Assembly: GCA_009774375.1 (NCBI GenBank)
Contig: VSNO01000226.1
Coordinates: forward strand, 1 to 5,285
From: Lachnospiraceae bacterium
GTDB taxonomy: Bacteria; Bacillota; Clostridia; Lachnospirales; Lachnospiraceae
Direction: 5' to 3'
DNA length: 5,285 bases
Shown here: piece after piece, positions 1 through 4,608 of the stretch
Layout: each line of letters opens with the position of its first letter
How positions within the stretch are numbered: the first letter of the stretch is position 1
Program-made: the position numbers and the translations under genes
The notes under the pieces: model-generated
The model's input: only the letters and a program-made list of their open reading frames with translations
The model's database searches: none
Told to the model about the DNA's origin: nothing

Positions 1-23
1 ATAAACTTAATTTTTTAAAGCAG

Positions 24-52
24 TTGTAAAGAAACTCTGAATGGTATATACT
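24..52 (+). promoter_or_regulatory. Possible sigma-A promoter upstream of the leader hairpin
   Basis: TTGTAA (24-29) and TATACT (47-52) are separated by 17 bp. The -10 matches consensus at 5 of 6 positions and the -35 at 4 of 6. Transcription would begin near 59-60, immediately before the long hairpin at 62-132. That placement is the main reason to take it seriously, because AT-rich DNA produces such matches by chance. It could drive a short RNA, or a leader about 270 nt long for the iron-sulfur operon. Confidence 0.35.
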
Positions 53-58
53 GTTTTC

Positions 59-140
59 TATAAGACATCATCCTTTGTAGGTTATTGTTTTCGTAGCAGA
101 TACAGTATACACCCACAGAGGCGTGATGTCTTTAGTTTTT
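59..140 (+). ncRNA. Long imperfect hairpin plus T-run: candidate small RNA, attenuator or upstream terminator
   Basis: Positions 62-71 pair with 123-132 (nine Watson-Crick pairs and one G-T). After a bulged C at 122, 72-78 pair with 115-121 (one G-T). After an A79/C114 mismatch, 80-82 pair with 111-113. After a 3-nt bulge (108-110), 83-88 pair with 102-107 (one G-T). The loop is 89-101. This gives about 26 pairs in 71 nt, followed by T131-T133 and T136-T140. The T-run is on the + strand side only, which favours a + strand transcript. No known riboswitch class was recognised. It could be an attenuator in the leader of the iron-sulfur operon, a free small RNA, or a terminator for a gene left of the window. 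The pairing is read directly from the sequence; the function is inference. Confidence 0.42.
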
Positions 141-239
141 AGCAATTTGAAGTAACTTTGGTAAAATTTCAAATTTGCTCATTTATAGTTATTATAAATG
201 ATTTTGAAAACACACAGCAAATTTTCATATAAAAATTTG
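141..239. repeat. Cluster of three inverted repeats in the leader
   Basis: Three more inverted repeats follow one another. Positions 141-151 pair with 168-179 (11 bp, one bulged T). Positions 179-187 pair perfectly with 193-201 (9 bp, 5-nt spacer). Positions 218-225 pair perfectly with 232-239 (8 bp, 6-nt spacer). The word AGCAA(A)TTT occurs at 141-148, at 216-224, and in inverted form at 171-179. These could be RNA hairpins or operator half-sites for a regulator of the downstream operon. The region is very AT-rich, so some symmetry is expected by chance; the perfect 9-bp repeat is the least likely to be accidental. Confidence 0.4.
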
Positions 240-278
240 ATAAAAATAGTCGCTTTTTTGTTAAATATTGGTTATACT
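237..278 (+). promoter_or_regulatory. Weak promoter candidates nearer the iron-sulfur operon
   Basis: TTGATA (237-242) and TTAAAT (261-266) are 18 bp apart, a fair -35 with a weak -10. A better -10, TATACT, lies at 273-278 but has no good -35 at the right distance. A transcript from here would have a leader of roughly 45-55 nt before the GTG at 329. The first of these elements overlaps the inverted repeat at 218-239, so binding there could block this promoter. The actual start site is uncertain. Confidence 0.3.
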
Positions 279-328
279 GAAAGAGCGTATAAATTTCTTG
301 TATAAAAAACGAGAGGAGGCGTAACTGC

Positions 329-1057
329 GTGTTGGAATTAAGAAATATATCCTACCACGTTGAGGACGAGGACGGAAAGGATATATTAAATCATATCAAC
401 TTAAAGATAGACGATCGGTTTACGGCGATCACAGGGCCAAACGGGGGTGGGAAATCAACGCTTGCCAGGATGATCGCAGGGATCATACAGCCGACAGAAG
501 GACAGATCATCTTTGAAGGGCAGGACATCACAGACATGTCCATCACGGACCGTGCAAATCTGGGAATCAGCTTTGCCTTTCAGCAGCCGGTAAGGTTTAA
601 GGGCATCACGGTGCTCGATCTGATCAGGCTGGCAGCCGGGGAGAAGCTCAGCATCGAGGGCGCGTGCAAGTATCTTGCCGAGGTGGGGCTTTGCGCGCGG
701 GATTATATTAACCGTGAGGTGAACAGCAGCCTTTCCGGCGGGGAACTCAAGCGGATCGAGATCGCGACTGTGATCGCCAGAGGCATGAAGATGTCCGTGT
801 TTGACGAGCCGGAGGCGGGGATCGATCTTTGGAGCTTTCAGAATCTGATCAAAGTATTCGAGAAGATGCATGACAAGACGCAGGGAAATATCGTGATCAT
901 CTCCCACCAGGAGCGCATTCTGGACATAGCGGATAAGATCGTGGTGATCGCAAACGGCGAGATACAGAATATGGGGACGAAGGAGGAGATACTGCCGGGC
1001 CTGTTGAGCGGCAATCTTGAGTGCAAACATAATGCGGGAGGGTGTATCCATGGATGA
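329..1057 (+). CDS. smsC: SufC-type ABC ATPase of a minimal iron-sulfur assembly system (SmsC-like)
   Basis: A 242-residue cytoplasmic ATPase expected to power Fe-S cluster assembly on the scaffold encoded next. Walker A is GPNGGGKST (36-44), the Q-loop is at Q85-Q86, the signature is LSGGE (135-139), Walker B is MSVFDE (155-160) and the switch His is H193. The stretch FDEPEAGIDLWSF (158-170) differs from LDESDSGLDIDAL, as I recall it from classical SufC, and is typical of the short SufC-like proteins of anaerobic bacteria and archaea described as SmsC. There are no membrane segments, and a scaffold gene rather than a permease follows, which argues against a transporter. The start is GTG at 329, 9 nt after AGGAGG (314-319). 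The stop lies inside the next gene, so translation is probably coupled. The C-terminal tail carries C232, H234, C239 and H241, an unusual Cys/His cluster. The family call is firm; the Sms versus Suf label rests on motifs and gene context. Confidence 0.9.
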   Translation: MLELRNISYHVEDEDGKDILNHINLKIDDRFTAITGPNGGGKSTLARMIAGIIQPTEGQIIFEGQDITDMSITDRANLGISFAFQQPVRFKGITVLDLIRLAAGEKLSIEGACKYLAEVGLCARDYINREVNSSLSGGELKRIEIATVIARGMKMSVFDEPEAGIDLWSFQNLIKVFEKMHDKTQGNIVIISHQERILDIADKIVVIANGEIQNMGTKEEILPGLLSGNLECKHNAGGCIHG

Positions 1058-1967
1058 GATTCAGAAGACATTGCTGATGCAGGTGGCAGATCTGCATGAA
1101 GTGCCTGCCGGCGCTTACAATATCCGCGCGAACGGGGAGGCGGCAGGCAGGCGTTCGACGGAGCATATCGAGATCGTGCCCAAGGAAGATAAGCCTGGGA
1201 TCGATATTTTTATCAGGCCGGGCACGAAAAAGGAGAGCGTGCATATCCCGGTGCTGATGACACAGACAGGGCTTAAAGAGCTGGTGTACAACGACTTTCA
1301 TATCGGGGAGGACTGCGATGTCACGATCGTGGCGGGATGCGGGATTCATAACGGCGGCGACAAGGCAAGCGAACACAGCGGGATCCATTCTTTCTATATC
1401 GGAAAAAATGCGAAGGTTCGCTATGTGGAGAAGCACTATGGTTCTGGTGAAGGTACCGGCGAGCGCGTGATGAATCCGGAGACGGTCGTGGAGATGGACG
1501 AGAACAGCTACATGGAGATGGACACTGTGCAGATCCGGGGCGTGGACTCCACGGACAGGGTTACAAGGGCCAAGCTTGGAAAAGGTGCACAGCTCGTCAT
1601 CAGGGAAAAGCTGATGACACATGGGAAGCAGAAGGCGACGACCAATTTCTATGTGGATCTGGATGGCGAGGATTCCAGCACCAACGTGATCTCGCGCTCG
1701 GTGGCGAAGGATTCGTCAGAGCAGATTTTTTACTCGCACATAAACGGAAACAACAAGTGTGCAGGACACTCCGAATGTGACGCGATCATCATGGACAACG
1801 CGGTGGTGCGCGCGATCCCGGAGATCACGGCGAACAATATTGATGCAAGCCTGATCCACGAGGCTGCGATCGGAAAGATTGCGGGCGAACAGCTGATCAA
1901 GCTCATGACGCTGGGGCTTACGGAGGCACAGGCTGAGGAGCAGATCGTAAACGGATTTCTAAAGTAA
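1050..1967 (+). CDS. smsB: Short SufB/SufD-family Fe-S cluster scaffold (SmsB-like)
   Basis: A 305-residue protein with the SufB/SufD beta-helix core, expected to bind the ATPase encoded just upstream and to assemble Fe-S clusters in the cytoplasm. It is much shorter than E. coli SufB (about 495 residues) and lacks most of the N-terminal region. The core is visible as repeating short beta-strand units (about 50-260). It then has KCxGHxECD (236-244) and HEAAIGKIAGEQL (270-282). By motif order, C243 probably corresponds to E. coli SufB Cys405 and E271 to Glu434, both reported as important for cluster assembly. C89, C97 and C237 are further candidate ligands. ATG 1050 is chosen because GGGAGGG (1036-1042) lies 7 nt upstream; ATG 1032 and TTG 1017 are poorer in-frame alternatives. 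The 8-nt overlap with the ATPase gene suggests coupled 1:1 synthesis. No cysteine desulfurase or SufU/SufE lies in the window. Confidence 0.88.
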   Translation: MDEIQKTLLMQVADLHEVPAGAYNIRANGEAAGRRSTEHIEIVPKEDKPGIDIFIRPGTKKESVHIPVLMTQTGLKELVYNDFHIGEDCDVTIVAGCGIHNGGDKASEHSGIHSFYIGKNAKVRYVEKHYGSGEGTGERVMNPETVVEMDENSYMEMDTVQIRGVDSTDRVTRAKLGKGAQLVIREKLMTHGKQKATTNFYVDLDGEDSSTNVISRSVAKDSSEQIFYSHINGNNKCAGHSECDAIIMDNAVVRAIPEITANNIDASLIHEAAIGKIAGEQLIKLMTLGLTEAQAEEQIVNGFLK

Positions 1968-2016
1968 AAAGTTAGTTGCAATTTTTTATAAATAAAAACG
2001 AAAGAGAGGTAGTACT

Positions 2017-2559
2017 ATGGAGGCGATCAGGTGTATCGAGACAAGGAGAAGTATCAGAAAGTTCAAGGCAGAGCAGGTTCCGCATGAGACCATGCAGGAG
2101 ATCGTGGCGGCAGCGGCCTATGCGCCATCGTGGAAAAACACACAGGTGACGCGGTATGCCGTGGTTGAGGATCCGCAGATCAAGGCGAGGATCGCGGAGG
2201 AGGCAACGCTTGGATTTGAGCACAACAGCGGGATCATCAAGAACTGTGCCGCGCTTGTCGTAGTCAACATGGTGCACGGCAGGAGCGGTTTTGAGAGAGA
2301 TGGTTCCTACACGACATCGAAGGAGGACCGCTGGGAAGTGTTCGACGCAGGACTTGCGACACAGACCTTCTGCCTGGCGGCACATGACAAGGGCGTGGGC
2401 ACTGTCATTCTTGGCATCTTTGACGAGGCGAAGGTGGCGGAGATCATCGGTGCTGAGGACGGACAGAAAGTGGCGGCGCTCGTGGCAGTGGGGTATGCAG
2501 ATGAAGAGCCGGCTGCACCTAAGAGAAAGAGCGTGGATGAACTTGTGAAGTTTATGTAG
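2017..2559 (+). CDS. Nitroreductase-family FMN oxidoreductase
   Basis: A 180-residue flavoprotein of the nitroreductase superfamily. Such enzymes usually bind FMN as dimers and move electrons from NAD(P)H to nitro compounds, quinones or other acceptors; the natural substrate cannot be told from sequence. RRSIRKF (10-16) is the standard N-terminal FMN-phosphate motif, and APSWKNTQ (36-43) is the second flavin-contact region. The segment around GVGTVILGIF (126-135) and the final strand VAALVAVGYADEEP (152-165) fit the family. The length is typical of the short single-domain members, and there is no signal peptide or Fe-S ferredoxin domain. AGAGAGG (2003-2009) sits 7 nt before the ATG. It follows the scaffold gene by 49 bp with no terminator between, so it is probably the third gene of that operon. 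A strong terminator follows it. Confidence 0.9.
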   Translation: MEAIRCIETRRSIRKFKAEQVPHETMQEIVAAAAYAPSWKNTQVTRYAVVEDPQIKARIAEEATLGFEHNSGIIKNCAALVVVNMVHGRSGFERDGSYTTSKEDRWEVFDAGLATQTFCLAAHDKGVGTVILGIFDEAKVAEIIGAEDGQKVAALVAVGYADEEPAAPKRKSVDELVKFM

Positions 2560-2573
2560 AACGTTTGGGGTTT

Positions 2574-2619
2574 GAGAGGTATAAGGTTTTTGTGGGAAAT
2601 GAAGACCTTATACCTTTTT
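2574..2619 (+). terminator. Rho-independent terminator after the nitroreductase gene
   Basis: Positions 2578-2587 (GGTATAAGGT) pair perfectly with 2605-2614 (ACCTTATACC). Four more pairs (2588-2591 with 2601-2604, two of them G-T) extend the stem inward, leaving a 9-nt loop at 2592-2600. T2615-T2619 follow directly. It begins 15 nt after the nitroreductase stop and marks the end of the three-gene operon. Confidence 0.88.
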
Positions 2620-2626
2620 ATGCACA

Positions 2627-2701
2627 GACCCGTGCAGATGAAATATGCCGCTAAGGCGGCGCACGGGTCGCGCGGCGAGCAGGGAAAGTCTTCCCGGCTC
2701 G
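2627..2701 (+). other. GC-rich compound hairpins before the NUDIX gene
   Basis: GACCCGTGC (2627-2635) pairs with GCACGGGTC (2661-2669). Nested on its 3' side, GCCGC (2647-2651) pairs with GCGGC (2656-2660) around a 4-nt loop, leaving an 11-nt single-stranded side (2636-2646). A second hairpin pairs 2676-2680 with 2697-2701 and 2682-2686 with 2691-2695, with one mismatch (A2681/G2696) and a 4-nt loop. GCGGC recurs at 2672-2676 and CCGTG at 2713-2717, so alternative pairings are possible. The segment is far more GC-rich than the other intergenic DNA here. It may be a dispersed intergenic repeat or a cis-acting leader for the NUDIX gene. No T-run follows either hairpin, so terminators are unlikely. 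Confidence 0.5.
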
Positions 2702-2736
2702 ATTGCGTGGCTCCGTGAGGACAGGAGGACATTGAG

Positions 2737-3270
2737 ATGACGATTCAAGCCGAAAATGAAATGTGGGATCTATACACGAAGGACAGAGAGAAAACAGGCA
2801 GGCTGCACAGGCGCGGAGATGCGATGAAGAACGGGGAGTATCACCTTGCGATCCATGTCTGCATCTTTAACAGCAGGAATGAACTGCTGATTCAGCAGAG
2901 GCAGTCCTTTAAGGAAGACTGGCCGGATATGTGGGATCTGACAGCGGCGGGATCCGCCCTGCAGGGAGAGAACAGTTGTCAGGCGGCAGAGCGGGAAGTG
3001 GCAGAGGAGCTTGGGCTAAAGATCGACCTGTCGGACAGGCGGGCGGATTTCACGATCAACTTTGATTGCGGATTTGACGATTATTTCCTGCTGGAGCAGG
3101 AGGTTGATATCACACAACTTCATTTGCAGGAGGAGGAAGTGCAGGCTGTGCGGTGGTGCAGTAAGGAGGAAGCCCTCAGGATGCAGGAGGAGGGAAGGCT
3201 GATCCCATACTGGTTTCTGGATAAACTGTTTGAGGTCAGGGGAATGTGCGATGCCCACGGAAGGCGGTAA
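2737..3270 (+). CDS. NUDIX hydrolase (isopentenyl-diphosphate isomerase-like subgroup)
   Basis: A 177-residue cytoplasmic enzyme of the NUDIX superfamily, which hydrolyses nucleoside diphosphates linked to other groups. The NUDIX box is complete: G72, E78, R86, E87, E90, E91, G93 and the hydrophobic positions V88 and L94, with the acidic residues expected to bind Mg2+ or Mn2+. The region before it (WDLYTKDREKTGRLHR, 10-25, then HLAIHVCIF, 36-44, and LLIQQR, 50-55) resembles the IDI/YfcD-like branch of NUDIX proteins. The active-site residues of true isopentenyl-diphosphate isomerase were not confirmed, so the substrate is left open. AGGAGG (2723-2728) lies 8 nt before the ATG. No clear promoter is visible between the preceding terminator and this gene, so it may rely on read-through or a promoter I missed. 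It ends 28 bp from the convergent acetyltransferase gene. Confidence 0.9.
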   Translation: MTIQAENEMWDLYTKDREKTGRLHRRGDAMKNGEYHLAIHVCIFNSRNELLIQQRQSFKEDWPDMWDLTAAGSALQGENSCQAAEREVAEELGLKIDLSDRRADFTINFDCGFDDYFLLEQEVDITQLHLQEEEVQAVRWCSKEEALRMQEEGRLIPYWFLDKLFEVRGMCDAHGRR

Positions 3271-3298
3271 AAGCAGCAGAAAACATTTTCCTGAACGA

Positions 3299-3877
3299 TC
3301 AGGGGCTGTCGGTGCTGTGGGTCAGCGCTTCATAATCCTGCCGGAGAACCGCATATTGGGCAGTGTCGATAAAGGTGCCGTTTTTATAGTATTTTTGTCT
3401 GGCGATTCCTTCGTATTGCATACCGCATTTCAGCAGAACGTGCTCAGAAGCTGTATTTCCGGAAAAGACTTCCGCCTGGACGCGGTTTAAGCCTATTTTA
3501 TGAAATGCGTATGCCAATACGGCTCGAAGAACCTCTGTCATGATTCCCCTGTTCCAGTGATCCGGCGCGAGCATATAGCAGGTGTCAGACATATGGCAGG
3601 ATGCCTCAAGATTCCCCAGATTGATCGTTCCGATCAGTTGCTGATTTTCTTTGGATTCGATCACCCAGTGAAAGTAGGTATCTGATTCGTAATTTTTGGA
3701 CCAGTTTCGTACTTTTTCTCTGTAGACCGTTATCTCTTCGATCGGATCAAACGGAAAATATCTGCAGACGGATTCATATTTTGCCCAGTTCTCATACATC
3801 ATCTTGTAGTCTTCGAGGCGGATCCTTCTTAGCAGACACCGTTTGGTCTCTATATTCTGTGTTCCGATCATGTTCAT
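3299..3877 (-). CDS. GNAT-family N-acetyltransferase (RimJ/RimL-like)
   Basis: A 192-residue acetyl-CoA-dependent acetyltransferase of the RimJ/RimL-like group, which acetylates protein N-termini or small amines; the substrate is unknown. It opens with ETKRCLLRRIRLEDY (10-24), typical of this group. It has the beta-strand pair HWVIESKENQQLIGTINL (70-87) and the acetyl-CoA loop region WNRGIMTEVL (108-117). NTASEHVLLKCGM (141-153) followed by YEG (155-157) is the common C-terminal GNAT motif. The frame stays open upstream to 3970, but the start is placed at 3877: GGAAGG (3891-3886) is 8 nt upstream, and a good promoter lies inside the would-be longer N-terminus. A second ATG at 3871 is possible but less well spaced. 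The gene is convergent with the NUDIX gene and divergent from the AAA-ATPase-like gene. Confidence 0.88.
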   Translation of the reverse strand: MNMIGTQNIETKRCLLRRIRLEDYKMMYENWAKYESVCRYFPFDPIEEITVYREKVRNWSKNYESDTYFHWVIESKENQQLIGTINLGNLEASCHMSDTCYMLAPDHWNRGIMTEVLRAVLAYAFHKIGLNRVQAEVFSGNTASEHVLLKCGMQYEGIARQKYYKNGTFIDTAQYAVLRQDYEALTHSTDSP

Positions 3878-3911
3878 ATCAGTCACCTTCCAGATTTTAC
3901 TAATTTTATAT

Positions 3912-3940
3912 ATCTTACTACAGGCTTGCGCATCGTTCAA
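3912..3940 (-). promoter_or_regulatory. Sigma-A-type promoter for the acetyltransferase gene
   Basis: On the minus strand, TTGAAC (3940-3935) and TAAGAT (3917-3912) are separated by exactly 17 bp, with an AT-rich stretch after the -10. Transcription would start near 3905, giving a leader of under 30 nt before the ATG at 3877. This also supports choosing the shorter acetyltransferase start. Confidence 0.55.
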
Positions 3941-3975
3941 GTACGTATTTGCGGGTGCAGTGCTTTTCATTTTCC

Positions 3976-4005
3976 TTTACAAGCACCTGTGCTGTAGGAT
4001 ATACT
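3976..4005 (+). promoter_or_regulatory. Sigma-A-type promoter for the AAA-ATPase-like gene, with a palindrome in its spacer
   Basis: TTTACA (3976-3981) and TATACT (4000-4005) are 18 bp apart, and each hexamer differs from consensus at one position. The start would fall near 4012, leaving a leader of about 48 nt. The spacer holds an inverted repeat, AGCAC (3982-3986) and GTGCT (3989-3993), placed where a bound repressor would block polymerase. The promoter lies back to back with that of the acetyltransferase. Confidence 0.6.
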
Positions 4006-4059
4006 GAAACTAGGCAACTATTAAGGAACTGTTCAAAATAGCATAACGGGGGTATCTGT

Positions 4060-4605
4060 ATGGATCATAAACCATTGCCGGTAGGTGTTGATGATTTTGA
4101 AAAATTAGTAACGAGAGGATATTATTATATTGATAAGACATGGTTCATGAAAGAATTGCTGGATAAAAAAGGTGATGTCAATCTATTTACGCGTCCGCGG
4201 CGTTTCGGCAAGACGCTGAATATGAGCATGCTCCAGTATTTTTTTGAGGATATGCATACGGATGACGGCGAAAAAAAGGACAATGCCTATCTGTTTGAAC
4301 AGATGAAGATCATGGAGGCGGGGGAGGATTACCTTGCGCATATGGGGCGCTATCCTGTGATCAATCTGACGTTAAAGGATGCGAAACAGCCAGATTTTGA
4401 GCTTGCGTATGCGGCGATCAGGCGGCAGATCGCTAATGAATATTATCGCCATCGATATATTCTTCAGGCGGAAGGGCTGTCTGAGAAAAAGGAAGAATAT
4501 CTGAACATTATGAGGCGCAAGGCAGACAGAGACAGTTATAATCAGTCTATTCAGTTTTTATCTCAATGCCTTGAAGCTTATTATGGAAAAAAACGATCAT
4601 ACTGA
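4060..4605 (+). CDS. AAA-ATPase-like protein, N-terminal part (frame broken at 4587-4593)
   Basis: The first 178 residues match the N-terminal part of the AAA-ATPase-like family (Pfam AAA-ATPase_like, usually fused to a C-terminal PD-(D/E)XK nuclease-like domain). These proteins are abundant in Bacteroidetes and gut Clostridia, and their role is unknown. Visible hallmarks are PVGVDDFEKL (7-16), YYIDKT (22-27) and the Walker A-like RPRRFGKT (45-52), followed by LNMSMLQYFFE (53-63). In the frame as given, translation ends KKRSY and stops at 4603-4605, just before Walker B. The product would therefore be a 181-residue fragment without the acidic ATPase motif. A five-G stretch (4048-4052) lies 7 nt before the ATG and serves as an imperfect ribosome site. 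The family call is firm. Whether this is a dead gene or is read through by frameshifting is open. Confidence 0.8.
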   Translation: MDHKPLPVGVDDFEKLVTRGYYYIDKTWFMKELLDKKGDVNLFTRPRRFGKTLNMSMLQYFFEDMHTDDGEKKDNAYLFEQMKIMEAGEDYLAHMGRYPVINLTLKDAKQPDFELAYAAIRRQIANEYYRHRYILQAEGLSEKKEEYLNIMRRKADRDSYNQSIQFLSQCLEAYYGKKRSY

Positions 4606-4608
4606 TCG
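4587..4608 (+). other. A7 slippery site and adjoining 6-bp hairpin at the frame break
   Basis: Seven A (4587-4593) are read GGA AAA AAA CGA in the starting frame, which places A AAA AAA as a slippery heptamer in the correct phase for a -1 slip. A slip yields GKKTIILIDEYD, the expected protein. Immediately after the run, CGATCA (4594-4599) and TGATCG (4603-4608) form a perfect inverted repeat around TAC. Known frameshift stimulators usually sit 5-9 nt downstream, so a spacing of zero is unusual. Loss of one A from an original A8 run, or a base-calling error, explains the break equally well. Confidence 0.6.

Noticed and set aside
41..142. Small + strand reading frame of 33 codons starting at ATG 41
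   Set aside because: It has no ribosome binding site, its ATG sits beside the candidate -10, and it runs through the hairpin at 62-132. Such a length is expected by chance.
1..328. CRISPR array, tRNA or rRNA in the upstream region
   Set aside because: There are no regularly spaced direct repeats, no cloverleaf and no rRNA-like sequence. The repeats present are inverted.
897..1622. Long minus-strand reading frame opposite the ATPase and scaffold genes
   Set aside because: It lies antisense to two clearly recognised genes, has no domain-like motifs, is rich in Cys, His and Arg as antisense shadows often are, and lacks a suitable ribosome site.
1972..2732. Minus-strand frames opposite the nitroreductase gene
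   Set aside because: They are antisense to a well-supported nitroreductase and cross its terminator, and they show no recognisable protein motifs.
3290..3303. Small hairpin at the end of the acetyltransferase gene as a terminator
   Set aside because: The stem is only 5 bp and no T-run directly follows on either strand.
3230..3490. Plus-strand frame overlapping the end of the NUDIX gene and the acetyltransferase
   Set aside because: Most of it is opposite a clear GNAT gene, and its sequence shows no family resemblance.
3878..3970. N-terminal extension of the acetyltransferase by 31 residues
   Set aside because: The -35/-10 pair at 3940-3912 lies inside it, and a well-spaced ribosome site supports the ATG at 3877.
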